Both the position numbers and the translations under genes were made by a program. Source: Burkholderia sp. H160 (GTDB lineage Bacteria; Pseudomonadota; Gammaproteobacteria; Burkholderiales; Burkholderiaceae). From it: a stretch of 34,400 bases of DNA. Below the pieces are notes generated by a model. The model ran no database searches, was not told the DNA's origin, and worked only from the letters and a program-made list of their open reading frames with translations. This document shows positions 1-8,264 of this stretch, piece by piece. The stretch is from positions 1 through 34,400 of the forward strand of contig ABYL01000074.1 of assembly GCA_000173575.1 (NCBI GenBank), read 5' to 3'. Position 1 is the stretch's first letter; each line of letters starts with the position of its first letter.

Positions 1-31
1 ATCCAAGGGGATTTATCGCCACTCGCATCAC

Positions 32-1147
32 CTACTGCGCCATCTGTAGATCCGCAATGGCTGCGGCGAGAAAACGCGCGGCCTCGCCACCCGTCACGAC
101 CCGATGGTCGAATGTCAGGCTTAGCGGCAAGATCCGGTGCACTGCGGGAACACCGTTTTCCGCCACGACCTGCTCATGAATGCGCCCCGCTCCGAGAATG
201 GCCACAGTGGGCGGCATCACCACGGGAGCGGCATACTTGCCGGCGATCATGCCGAAGTTCGACAGCGTAATCGTATTCCCGCGCAGTTCTTCAGGCGGAA
301 TCGCGCGCACCCGGATATCGGCACGCATGCGGTCGAGTCCTGCGCGCAGATCGGTTGCGTCGCGCTGCGCGACGTTGCGCAAAACCGGCACGAAGAGGCC
401 ATCCGGCAGATCGACGGCGATGCCGAGATCGATCTTCTCGAGCACGTGACGCCGTCCCGTATGTCCGTCGAACCATGCGTTGAGCCCGGGTTCGGCCCGA
501 CACCCAGCCACCAGCGCGCGAATCAGGCGGATCGTCACGTCGGTACGCGGCGGCCACCGATGAATGTCAGCGTCGTCGATGACGGTCGCCGCCGCAACTT
601 CGTTTTGCGCACGCGCCATGTTCTGCGCCATGGCGCGCCGCACACCGCGCAACACTTCAGGCGGGCCGAGTTCGGCAAGTATCTTTGCCGTACGCTGCAC
701 GTCGGCCGCCGTGATGACGCTCTCCGGCCCCGACGGGGCCACCATCGCCAGATCGACATCCAGTTTGCGCGCGAGTGCCCGCGCCGCCGGAACCGCCTTG
801 ATTGGGCGGACACCCGAACCTACGCCCCCCTCGAGCGAAGCTTGCCCTTCCGGCACGACCTGCCGGCCTACTTCCACATGCCCGACTACGGTCCCGGCAT
901 CGGCTTCGCCGCCCTCTCCCTCGAATGCGACGAGCGGCGCGCCCAGATGCACGATATCCCCGGGCTTGCCGAACAGCTTTGCGATGCGGCCCGATTGAGG
1001 CGAGGGTATCTCGACGATCGCTTTCGCCGTTTCGACTGACACCAGGGGCTCATCCGCGCGAATATCTGCGCCGCTGCTGACATGCCACTCGACGATCTCC
1101 GCTTCCTGCAAACCTTCGCCCAGATCGGGCAGTTTGAAGACTTTCAT
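32..1147 (-). CDS. E2 dihydrolipoamide acyltransferase of a 2-oxoacid dehydrogenase complex
   Basis: 371 aa from the ATG at 1147, where the protein begins MKVFKLPDLGEG, the canonical start of a lipoyl domain; an upstream in-frame start would add 34 non-conserved residues and overlap the E1 beta gene. Order of domains: lipoyl domain (about 1-78, lipoylated Lys42 in ETAKA), a linker, the E3/E1-binding domain (about 115-152, AARALARKL) and the acyltransferase core (about 165-371). The core ends with DHRVVTGGEAARF around His348: the catalytic His is present but the usual HxxxDG Asp is Thr352, a variant I recall from some related E2s. It lies 4 bp after the E1 beta gene, so it is the third gene of an E1 alpha-E1 beta-E2 operon and takes the acyl group from E1 to CoA. 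Whether the substrate is pyruvate, a branched-chain oxoacid or acetoin cannot be decided from the sequence. Confidence 0.9.
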   Translation of the reverse strand: MKVFKLPDLGEGLQEAEIVEWHVSSGADIRADEPLVSVETAKAIVEIPSPQSGRIAKLFGKPGDIVHLGAPLVAFEGEGGEADAGTVVGHVEVGRQVVPEGQASLEGGVGSGVRPIKAVPAARALARKLDVDLAMVAPSGPESVITAADVQRTAKILAELGPPEVLRGVRRAMAQNMARAQNEVAAATVIDDADIHRWPPRTDVTIRLIRALVAGCRAEPGLNAWFDGHTGRRHVLEKIDLGIAVDLPDGLFVPVLRNVAQRDATDLRAGLDRMRADIRVRAIPPEELRGNTITLSNFGMIAGKYAAPVVMPPTVAILGAGRIHEQVVAENGVPAVHRILPLSLTFDHRVVTGGEAARFLAAAIADLQMAQ

Positions 1148-1151
1148 GGGT

Positions 1152-2132
1152 TCACGAGACCTCCAGCGCCTGCCTGACAGCGGCGACGATGCGCTCCACG
1201 CCAGGCATATATTGATTCTCGAGTCTGTACAGCGGGACCACCACGTCATAACCCGTCACCCGCTGGACAGGCGCAAGTAACGAATAAAGCCCTCGCTCGG
1301 CGATGCCGGCGGCAATCTCTGCACCCACGCCGCCGGTACGCGAACCCTCGTGCACGATCACGCAGCGCCCGGTTTTCGCCACCGAAGCGAGGATGGTGTT
1401 CATGTCGAGAGGCTTAAGCGTCGCCACGTCGATTACCTCGGCGGTCACGCCCTCCTGGGCAAGCAGATCAGCCGCGGCCTGCACCTCCTGCACCGCGCCG
1501 CCCCAACTTACCAGGGTGACGTCCGACCCGTCGCGCAACGTATAGCAACTATCGAGCGGCTGCGCCTCGCCGTTGTCCTCCACTGGCTGCCTGAAGAGCC
1601 GGTACAGGCGCGTCGGCTCAAAGAAAATCACCGGGTCGGGGTCGCGGATGGCCGCCAACATCAAGGCATAAGCGCGTGCCGGCGATGACGGCGTCACGAC
1701 ACGCAGCCCCGGTATGTGGGCAAACAGCGCTTCGGGGCTTTCGGAATGATGCTCGGGTGCATGGATGCCCGCGCCACACGGCGAGCGGATCACAAGCGGG
1801 CACGTCAGCCGGCCGCGGGTTCGATGCCGCAGACGTGACGCATGATTCAGAACGTGATCGATGGCGGGATAGATGAACCCGGTGAACTGAATTTCCGCGA
1901 CCGGTTTCAGGCCCATCGCCGCCATACCGATCGCGGCACCGACGATCGCCGTTTCGGCGAGCGGAGTATCGATCACCCGCTGCGCTCCAAAGCGAGCCTG
2001 CAACCCCACCGTGGCGCGAAACACGCCACCATTCACGCCAATGTCCTCGCCGAGCAGCACAACGGCAGGGTCATGCGCCAGTTCGTATGCCAACGCCTGA
2101 TTGATTGCTTCCACCATGCTAAGTTCAGCCAT
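1152..2132 (-). CDS. 2-oxoacid dehydrogenase E1 component, beta subunit
   Basis: 326 aa, the standard length for E1 beta of the alpha2-beta2 type. It has the transketolase pyrimidine-binding domain (about 4-180, with LLGEDIGVNGGVFRAT near 25-40) and the C-terminal transketolase domain (about 195-315, with GSRTGGVGAEIAAGI). The start ATG at 2132 follows an AGGGG Shine-Dalgarno and overlaps the end of the E1 alpha gene by 8 bp, so the two subunits are translationally coupled. With E1 alpha it forms the thiamine diphosphate enzyme that decarboxylates the 2-oxoacid and acylates the E2 lipoyl group. Family assignment is firm; substrate is not. Confidence 0.92.
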   Translation of the reverse strand: MAELSMVEAINQALAYELAHDPAVVLLGEDIGVNGGVFRATVGLQARFGAQRVIDTPLAETAIVGAAIGMAAMGLKPVAEIQFTGFIYPAIDHVLNHASRLRHRTRGRLTCPLVIRSPCGAGIHAPEHHSESPEALFAHIPGLRVVTPSSPARAYALMLAAIRDPDPVIFFEPTRLYRLFRQPVEDNGEAQPLDSCYTLRDGSDVTLVSWGGAVQEVQAAADLLAQEGVTAEVIDVATLKPLDMNTILASVAKTGRCVIVHEGSRTGGVGAEIAAGIAERGLYSLLAPVQRVTGYDVVVPLYRLENQYMPGVERIVAAVRQALEVS

Positions 2133-3213
2133 GGCGGTCCCCTATGACGGGTGAGAAACGCTGTGCCAGCGTCAGCTGCTCCCGCATGGCCAGCGGCAAG
2201 ACCTCGTAAAGATGATCGAACATCGCGGCGGTGTCCGGCGGCGGTATCGCCAGATACTCATCGACCGCCTGCTCGACCTGCTCATGACATACCTTGGCGA
2301 GTTGCTCATCCTGTGCCTTGTCCCACACGTTCATGCGCATCAGGTACCTGCGCAAGCGAAGCAACGGCTCGTATTCCCACTGCGCGTTAATGACCTCGGA
2401 ATCGCGATAGCGAGTGGCATCATCGGCTGTAGTGTGATCGCCAAGCCGATAGCTGAGCGCTTCGATCAACGTCGGGCCATCGCCCCGGCGAGCCTTAGCG
2501 AGCGACGACTGGACAACCTGGTGCACGGCCACCACGTCATTGCCGTCGACCTGCAGCCCGTCGATTCCCGCGGCGATCGCTTTTTGCGCGAGCGTTTGCG
2601 CAGCGCTCTGGCTGCTGCGCGGCACCGAAATCGCCCACTGGTTGTTGTTGATCACGAGGACCAGCGGCGCCTGCCAGACGCCGGCCATGTTCATCGCCTC
2701 GTAGAAGTCCCCCTTGGATGTGCCGCCGTCGCCGAAGATGGCCACCGCCACGCGCGCTTCGTGACGCAGCTGGAATGCGTAGGCCGCGCCAGCTGCATGA
2801 CACACCTGAGTGCCAATTGGCACACAGTTCGGAAAATCATTGCGAGGCACGCTGAAGTTGCTGCCGCGCTCGTCACCGCCCCAATACAGCAGGCTTTCCG
2901 TCATCGTGACGCCGCGCAGCAATTGTGCTGCGTGGTCCCGGTAGGATGGAAACAGCACGTCGTCGGGCTGCATCGCGCTGGCAACGCCGACACCAATCGC
3001 CTCCTGGCCGACCGACGACGCGAAGGTGCCGAGCTTGCCGGTTCGCTGCAGCGCAACAGCCTTGGTGTCGAACGCCCGGGTCAGAACCATGGCGCGATAG
3101 AACGGAATCAGCGCCGTCGGGTCTCGTGCGAACGCGGGCAGAGGATGAGCAGGCTCGCCGTCCGGGCCAATGTACTGCGTATAGCCGATATGGAAACTGG
3201 CAGCCGTGGTCAT
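2125..3213 (-). CDS. pdhA: 2-oxoacid (pyruvate-type) dehydrogenase E1 component, alpha subunit
   Basis: 362 aa. The thiamine diphosphate / Mg motif is plain: GDGGTSKGDFYEAMNMAG from residue 161, ending at INNNQWAIS near 189-196. The segment RTGKLGTFASSVGQEA (57-72) and the YRDHA motif near 91-95 are typical of the PdhA/BkdA1 E1 alpha family. The ATG at 3213 has GGAGAG about 6 nt upstream. It is first in the operon with E1 beta and E2; the matching E3 (lipoamide dehydrogenase) gene is not in the window and could lie beyond position 1 or be shared with another complex. The resemblance is closest to the PdhA type known from Gram-positive-like complexes, so the symbol is a family-level guess. Confidence 0.9.
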   Translation of the reverse strand: MTTAASFHIGYTQYIGPDGEPAHPLPAFARDPTALIPFYRAMVLTRAFDTKAVALQRTGKLGTFASSVGQEAIGVGVASAMQPDDVLFPSYRDHAAQLLRGVTMTESLLYWGGDERGSNFSVPRNDFPNCVPIGTQVCHAAGAAYAFQLRHEARVAVAIFGDGGTSKGDFYEAMNMAGVWQAPLVLVINNNQWAISVPRSSQSAAQTLAQKAIAAGIDGLQVDGNDVVAVHQVVQSSLAKARRGDGPTLIEALSYRLGDHTTADDATRYRDSEVINAQWEYEPLLRLRRYLMRMNVWDKAQDEQLAKVCHEQVEQAVDEYLAIPPPDTAAMFDHLYEVLPLAMREQLTLAQRFSPVIGDRHG

Positions 3214-3351
3214 GACCGCTCTCCATGCTCTTTAGGATATCGTAGACGAACTGGCGTTCCCGTGCATTGGCGAGCGGCTGGAACGCGCGCATGGTACCGT
3301 CAATCCTGGCGAGCGTGACGACTCGCGCGTGCGCATGAAAAGGAGGATTCC
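3214..3351. promoter_or_regulatory. Divergent intergenic region between the E1 alpha gene and the clpP-like gene
   Basis: This 138-bp gap must carry promoters for both the minus-strand dehydrogenase operon and the plus-strand clpP paralogue. The only sharp signal I can point to is a very strong Shine-Dalgarno (AAGGAGG, 3340-3346) five bases before the clpP start. I cannot pick convincing -35/-10 pairs by eye. Confidence 0.4.
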
Positions 3352-3999
3352 ATGAAAGGCCGTTCAGATCCCCGCATTGCCCGAACGTTCCGTCAGCACG
3401 ACCCGGACGGCGACGACTCCGAGCGCAACAATACGGCGTCCAATCAGGTCAATGTGCTCGAAAACCGCTTGTTGAGCGAACGACGCGTGCTCGTGTTCGG
3501 TACGATCGACGACAAGCTCGCGCGTGATGTTTGCGCGCGGTTATTGACGCTCGCAAGCGAATCATCCAACCCGATCGACGTGTTCATCAACTCGCCGGGT
3601 GGCCATGTCGAAAGCGGCGACACCATCCACGACATGGTCAGGTTCATCGACTCGACCGCCCCCGTGCGCATGGTCGGCACAGGCTGGGTGGCGAGCGCGG
3701 GCGCGACGATCTATCTCGGCGCACGCAAGGAGCACCGCTACGCGCTGCCGAACACGCGCTTCATGCTGCATCAGCCGCTTGGAGGTGCACAGGGGCAGGC
3801 CACCGATATCGCGATCGAGGCGCGCGAAATCGTGAAGATTCGTGAGCGGATCAATCGTCTGATCGCAGAGGCGACCGGGCAGCAGTATGAAAAAGTCGCC
3901 GAAGACACCGACCGTAACTACTGGATGACTGCGGGCGAGGCGCTCGAGTACGGTGTCGTCGGGCGGCTGATCCAGTCACTCGCCGATCTGCGGCTGTGA
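3352..3999 (+). CDS. ClpP-family serine peptidase paralogue with Asn at the catalytic Asp position
   Basis: 215 aa, S14 family. The core (about 33-213) aligns without gaps to E. coli ClpP from the nucleophile onward. Ser115 (WVASAGAT) and His140 (MLHQPLGG) are the expected catalytic residues with the normal 25-residue spacing. The third residue, E. coli precursor Asp185 in DTERD, corresponds to Asn189 here (DTDRN, codon AAC at 3916-3918). An Asn at this place is known from Listeria ClpP1. The N-terminal 32 residues are charged and unlike the usual ClpP propeptide. A strong AAGGAGG ribosome site precedes the ATG. No clpX, clpA or trigger factor gene is adjacent, so this is a stand-alone paralogue and not the housekeeping clpP. 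It could work as a mixed heptamer with another ClpP, be a weak peptidase, or be structural. Confidence 0.88.
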   Translation: MKGRSDPRIARTFRQHDPDGDDSERNNTASNQVNVLENRLLSERRVLVFGTIDDKLARDVCARLLTLASESSNPIDVFINSPGGHVESGDTIHDMVRFIDSTAPVRMVGTGWVASAGATIYLGARKEHRYALPNTRFMLHQPLGGAQGQATDIAIEAREIVKIRERINRLIAEATGQQYEKVAEDTDRNYWMTAGEALEYGVVGRLIQSLADLRL

Positions 4000-4197
4000 T
4001 TGAGTGCGTCGCCGTGAACGGCTGGGCCGCCACGGTCCGCGCAAGCGCGCCGGGCGAAGATCGGCAGCATGTCGCTGTTGCGCCCCGCCGTCAACGCCGG
4101 AACCTGAAGACTTCACCTTGCCGGCATCGTCGAAGTCCTTGAAGGTGCCGATCAGGTCGATCTCGCATGCCAGCGATCGAAGCTTTTTAATCATCAC
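3976..4197 (-). CDS. Doubtful small ORF downstream of the nasA remnant
   Basis: 73 aa, starting MMIKKLRSLACEIDLIGTF, or from a GTG one codon earlier. A GAGGAG ribosome site lies 8-11 nt before the start, which is the main reason to list it. The first 38 residues have ordinary protein composition; the rest is Arg-rich and overlaps the 3' end of the clpP-like gene in antisense, which looks non-coding. I do not recognise it. It may be a short peptide gene, or a fragment left behind by the same rearrangement that damaged nasA. Confidence 0.22.
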   Translation of the reverse strand: MMIKKLRSLACEIDLIGTFKDFDDAGKVKSSGSGVDGGAQQRHAADLRPARLRGPWRPSRSRRRTQSQPQIGE

Positions 4198-4251
4198 AAC
4201 AGAAACTCCTCATCAGCATCCAGGGCTAGCGTCATCCTGCGCAGGCGACAC

Positions 4252-5967
4252 TCAAGCCGCGCTCAGTCGCGCCAGTTCGGTGTCGACCAGCAGCTTCTTC
4301 AGTTCGGGCACGCAGGACCCGCAGTTGCCGCCCGCTTTCAGGCACGCGGTAATCTCGGCTGCGCTCTTCAGTCCCTGCTCGCGGATCGCCGCGCAGATCG
4401 TGTTGCGCCCGACGCCGAAGCACGAACAGACCGTCGGTCCCGTATCGGCGCCCTTGCCGATCGGCTGGCCCAGCAGGACGCCGATCCGGTCCGCCTCGTC
4501 GAGCTTGTCCTTCGCAAACAGGTTTGCGAGCCACTCGCGCGCCGGCAATTCAGGACGTGCCGAAAGAAAGATGCAGTTCTCGATACGGTCGTCGATCAGG
4601 TGCACCGCGCGATAGACGCCCGCCGCGCGGTCCTCATATTCGAGCCAGTCGTCATGGGAATCGTCGACGCGAAACAGTGCGCGCGCCCAGGCGCCGCGAT
4701 CGCCGTGATCGGCAAGCGGGTTGCGCCCCGCGAGTTCGTAGCGTACGAACTGCGCACCGTGGACGCGCGTCCAGTACGTGACGCCATCCAGCGACGGAGC
4801 GTGCCGGCTCAGTGAGAAGCCCTGCCAGGCGACGTGGAACCGGTCGATCCGAACCGGCGTGTGCTTGAATTCAGGCTCGCCCGAAACCGGATCGACCGCG
4901 GGGTTCACCACGGCGCCTACGCGTGCGTCGGAAGCCACCTGATCGTTCCAATGAATGGGTACGAACACGCTGCCGCGCGGCATGCCGCCGCCATATTGGA
5001 CACGTGCGACCATCGCCCCCCAGCGGCTCGCCACTCGCGCGAGATCGCCTTCACGCACGCCACACGCGAGCGCATCCTGCGGATGCATGTCGACGAACGC
5101 CTCCGTGACATGACCGGCCAGTTTCTCCGACTTGCCGGTTCGCGTCATGGTGTGCCACTGGTCGCGCACGCGGCCCGTGTTCAGCGTCAGCGGATAGTCG
5201 TCATCCGGCGAGTTGGCGGGGGCGCGTGGCGGCGTGGCGACAAAGCGCGCCTTGCCGTCGGCGTGACTGAAGCGGCGATCACCGAAAAGACGCCCGGTGC
5301 CTCGTGCTGCGGTGTCAGGCTTCGCGAGCACCGGCCACTGGACGGGCTGCATGGCAGCGTAACCTTCATCACCAAGGCCGACGAGGCCTGCCAGGTTGAA
5401 CGCGCGGCGCACGCCGCCGCCGACGGTGGCGTCGGCGCTCTGGCTCTCTTCGTTGCGCCAGGCGCTCAGCCGCGCATGCTCATCGAAAATCTCATGCAGG
5501 CTCGCGAAGTCGAAGCCCGCATAGCCCATCCGTTGCGCAACGTCGCAGATGATCCGCCAATCGGCGCGCGCTTCTCCGGGCGCCGGCAGGAACGCGCGTT
5601 GCCGCGAGATCCTGCGCTCGGAATTGATGACGGTACCGTCTTTTTCTCCCCAGCCGAGCGCTGGCAGCAGGACATGGGCAAACGCATTCGTATCGGTGCG
5701 CTCCACGATGTCGGAGCAGACGACGAGTTCGCAGCTCGCGAGCGCGCGCTTCGCCTGATCGCCGTCGGGCAGGCTCACGACTGGGTTCGTGCCCATGATC
5801 CAGACCGCCTTGATGCGGCCTTGCCCGATTGCCTCGAAGAGTTCGACCGCTTTGAGCCCCGGCTGCGAAGCGATGACAGGCGCACCCCAGAATTCCTGAA
5901 CCAGTTCCCGATGCTCCGGCTTGTCGAGTTCGAGATGCGCGGCCATCGTGTTCGCGAGCCCGCCGTG
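4252..5967 (-). pseudogene. nasA: Assimilatory nitrate reductase large subunit, N-terminal third or more deleted
   Basis: An open frame of about 571 codons matches the C-terminal part of NasA. It begins in the middle of the molybdopterin domain with GGLANTMAAHLELD, reached directly from an in-frame TAG at 5968-5970. It includes the dinucleotide-binding domain signature LNTGRVRDQWHTMTRTG and ends with a BFD-like [2Fe-2S] domain (CSC near the end of the frame, then NCGSC). The missing front would carry the [4Fe-4S] cluster and the start of the Mo-bisMGD domain, roughly 370 residues judged from the usual NasA length. No plausible start and no ribosome site lie at the break; the first Met (5946) is internal to the family. 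No nirBD, nitrate transporter or nasST genes flank it. The rest of the frame is undamaged, which suggests a recent deletion. Confidence 0.85.
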
Positions 5968-6013
5968 CTATGCGGGGTCTATCGACGACGGGGTGACTCG
6001 TTTTGACGCGAAG

Positions 6014-6052
6014 TCGCACTTCGATGGTGCGTCAGCACTAATTCAAGTGCGA
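6014..6052. repeat. 8-bp inverted repeat at the nasA break
   Basis: TCGCACTT (6014-6021) and AAGTGCGA (6045-6052) form perfect arms around a 23-nt spacer. A second small inverted repeat, GAAGT-CGC-ACTTC, overlaps the left arm (6010-6022). No T-run follows on either strand, so it does not look like an intrinsic terminator. Its position 45-85 bp from the nasA truncation point suggests a scar or a folded 3' end for the hydrolase transcript; neither can be shown. Confidence 0.4.
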
Positions 6053-6070
6053 TGAACATGTCGCCCAGCA

Positions 6071-7036
6071 CTACCTCCCAATCCGTTCGCCAAGATACGC
6101 ACCCGCCCGCTCGATCGCATCGACCGCAGCCGGCAGCACCCCCGCCATTTCGACGAAGCCATGGACCATGCCCGGGATCTCAACAAATTCGACCGGCACG
6201 CCGGCCGAGCGCAACGCATCGCGATAGTAGCGGCCGTCATCTCGCAACACGTCACATTCCGCCGTGACGATCAGCGCCGGAGGAAGATCGCGCAAATCCG
6301 GCTCCCGCAGCGGCGACAGTCGAGTGTCGGTCGTGTCGAAGCCGTCCATGAATGGGCTGGATAGTGCGTGCATCAGTTCCAGCGTCAACGGAGGTACAGC
6401 ACCGTTCTCGCACCGCGACGGAAAATCCTGTGCGGCCGGCGACAGATCGGTGGACGGATAGAACAAGACCTGCGCCCGCAACGGAACCTCACCACGCAGA
6501 CGCTGGCACGCGACAGCCGACAGGCTCCCGCCAGCGCTGTCGCCAGCCACTGCGATGCGCTCCGGATCGAGCCCGAGCGACTTGGCATGGCGAGCCAGCC
6601 AGCGAATCGCAGCCAGTACGTCTTCCGGTCCGGCTGGAGCGGGATGTTCCGGCGCGAGCCGATAATCGACGCTCACCACACCACAGCCGGATGCGCGTAC
6701 CAACCGCCGGCAAATCTTGTCGTGACTGTCCAGGTCGCCGAGCGTCCAGCCCCCGCCGTGAAGATAGACGGTTACCCCACATAACACACCGGCTGTCTGA
6801 TCGGGCAGATACAGGCGTAGCGGGATCTTGCCGGCTGGGCCGTCCGCCAGTAACTCGCGGACTTCGCGCACCGGCAGCGGTTCTCCGCCTAACCTCGCGC
6901 CGATCTGCCTGTACGCCGCGCGCCTTGCTTCGAGGGGCAGCGACTCCAGTGGAGGCTCACCGCTGCCGGCCATCGCAGCCAGCAGTTCGCGCACGTCGGG
7001 CGCGAGGCGAAGAGGATCGAACCGTGCGCGCTGCAT
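6071..7036 (-). CDS. Alpha/beta hydrolase, hormone-sensitive-lipase-like esterase
   Basis: 321 aa, normal for the HSL (family IV) esterases. HGGGW (93-97) is the oxyanion-hole motif; GDSAGG (165-170) holds nucleophile Ser167; Asp262 (CDVLRDD) and His292 (GMVHGF) complete the triad. No signal peptide, so cytoplasmic. It is the last of three minus-strand genes (MFS transporter, porin, hydrolase) running away from the MarR gene, 51 bp after the porin. The context of hydroxycinnamate catabolism suggests it cleaves an aromatic ester such as a ferulate or chlorogenate-like ester after import, but the sequence shows only the esterase fold. Confidence is high for family and low for substrate. Confidence 0.88.
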   Translation of the reverse strand: MQRARFDPLRLAPDVRELLAAMAGSGEPPLESLPLEARRAAYRQIGARLGGEPLPVREVRELLADGPAGKIPLRLYLPDQTAGVLCGVTVYLHGGGWTLGDLDSHDKICRRLVRASGCGVVSVDYRLAPEHPAPAGPEDVLAAIRWLARHAKSLGLDPERIAVAGDSAGGSLSAVACQRLRGEVPLRAQVLFYPSTDLSPAAQDFPSRCENGAVPPLTLELMHALSSPFMDGFDTTDTRLSPLREPDLRDLPPALIVTAECDVLRDDGRYYRDALRSAGVPVEFVEIPGMVHGFVEMAGVLPAAVDAIERAGAYLGERIGR

Positions 7037-7087
7037 GTGTTACCTCCAGGAGTCGCTAATACGACGCGGGTATCCGCGTCGCTTCAT

Positions 7088-8167
7088 TTAGAAACGCGTC
7101 TGCAAGCCGATACGGCCGATAAATTGCGACGCGCCACTCGACGCAACCATCACGTCGTTGATTTGTGCATTTGCGCCTTGGTTCGTGCGTTGATAAACAC
7201 CGGCCACATACACGCTGGTTCGCTTCGACAGAAAGTACGTCAGCGTCGTGCTGAGCTGGTGGGCGTGATTGTTGTCGACAACCTGGTTGCCCTTCATGTA
7301 CATATACGTGCCGCTCAAGGCCCACTCCGGTGCGATTTGCCACAGGCCGCCCAGCTCCGCCTGCCAGACTGACGCACCGTTCAACTCGTTGCGTACTGCC
7401 GTGTAGAGCGCCGTTGCGGTCACCGGGCCAAAGCTGTAATGCGTGCCGACGCCCCAGTTGCGCACGCTGACCTGCGCCCCTGAGACATCCGTCTTCACCT
7501 GCGTATAGGCCGCATTCGCACCGAATGCGCCGTGGACGTAGTTCAGGCCTACGCTCACCCCGCTGTTCGAGCCGAACGATCCCGCCACACCGCCGAAGCC
7601 GTACATCGCGCCCGCGGAGAAGCCGCCGAAGATCGGGCTCGCGTACTTGACCGAGTTATGGATGGGTCTGGAACCCGCCATGCCATCCCAGTCGAACGCG
7701 CCCGTCGGATTGTTCGGCAACGCGAGTTTCGCAAACGGTCCATTGCGGAAATCGTAGATACCCTGCCCATAGATCGCCCCATCGTCCAGACCAAAGAAAA
7801 GCGAATCGATCATGAAATCGTACTGGTTGCCGAAGGTCAGCCGTCCGAATCGATCGTCGTCCAGACCGACGAAAGCGTTACGGGTGAACAGGCTGCCACC
7901 TGGCAGGAACGATCCCGTACCCAGTTCAAACTGGCTCGTAAGATCGAAGACCGCGTGCGTCCCGCCCCCGAGGTCCTCCTTGCCGACAAATTTCAGCAGG
8001 TTCGGCACGGCAATGCCGTCGTCGAATTTGACTACGTGGCTGCCCCCTTCATTGCTGACGTATGACACACCGCCATCCAACATGCCAGCTATCGTGACGC
8101 TGCTTTGTGCGTTGGCATGGCACGCGAACAGCAGGCTCGCGGCAAGACAGAAGGTTTTCAATTTCAT
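7088..8167 (-). CDS. Gram-negative outer-membrane porin
   Basis: 359 aa from the ATG at 8167, which has a GGAG site 7 nt upstream; it begins with a clear signal peptide (MKLK, hydrophobic core, cleavage after ANA near residue 20) followed by QSSVTIAGMLDGGVSYVSN, the standard first strand of Burkholderia OmpC-like porins. The body is rich in aromatic and Gly residues in alternating strands, and the last residues IGRIGLQTRF end in Phe, the outer-membrane assembly signal. It lies about 97 bp after the MFS gene and 51 bp before the esterase on the same strand, so it probably provides outer-membrane entry for the aromatic substrate handled by this region. Confidence 0.92.
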   Translation of the reverse strand: MKLKTFCLAASLLFACHANAQSSVTIAGMLDGGVSYVSNEGGSHVVKFDDGIAVPNLLKFVGKEDLGGGTHAVFDLTSQFELGTGSFLPGGSLFTRNAFVGLDDDRFGRLTFGNQYDFMIDSLFFGLDDGAIYGQGIYDFRNGPFAKLALPNNPTGAFDWDGMAGSRPIHNSVKYASPIFGGFSAGAMYGFGGVAGSFGSNSGVSVGLNYVHGAFGANAAYTQVKTDVSGAQVSVRNWGVGTHYSFGPVTATALYTAVRNELNGASVWQAELGGLWQIAPEWALSGTYMYMKGNQVVDNNHAHQLSTTLTYFLSKRTSVYVAGVYQRTNQGANAQINDVMVASSGASQFIGRIGLQTRF

Positions 8168-8264
8168 CGACGATCTCCATTTCTTATCTGATTTGATCCA
8201 GGTTTCGCGTCGCGTCGACGCCACCTGTGTGCTGTAGTTGAACGATTTCGAATCTGCGGGCGCC

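Noticed and set aside
4004-4615. Long plus-strand open frame of about 200 codons over the end of the nasA remnant
   Set aside because: It is Arg/Ser/Pro-rich, antisense to the BFD-like domain of nasA, and has no ribosome site or family resemblance; such frames are common in GC-rich DNA.
6014-6052. Intrinsic terminator at the inverted repeat between nasA and the esterase
   Set aside because: The 23-nt loop is long and no T-run follows on either strand.
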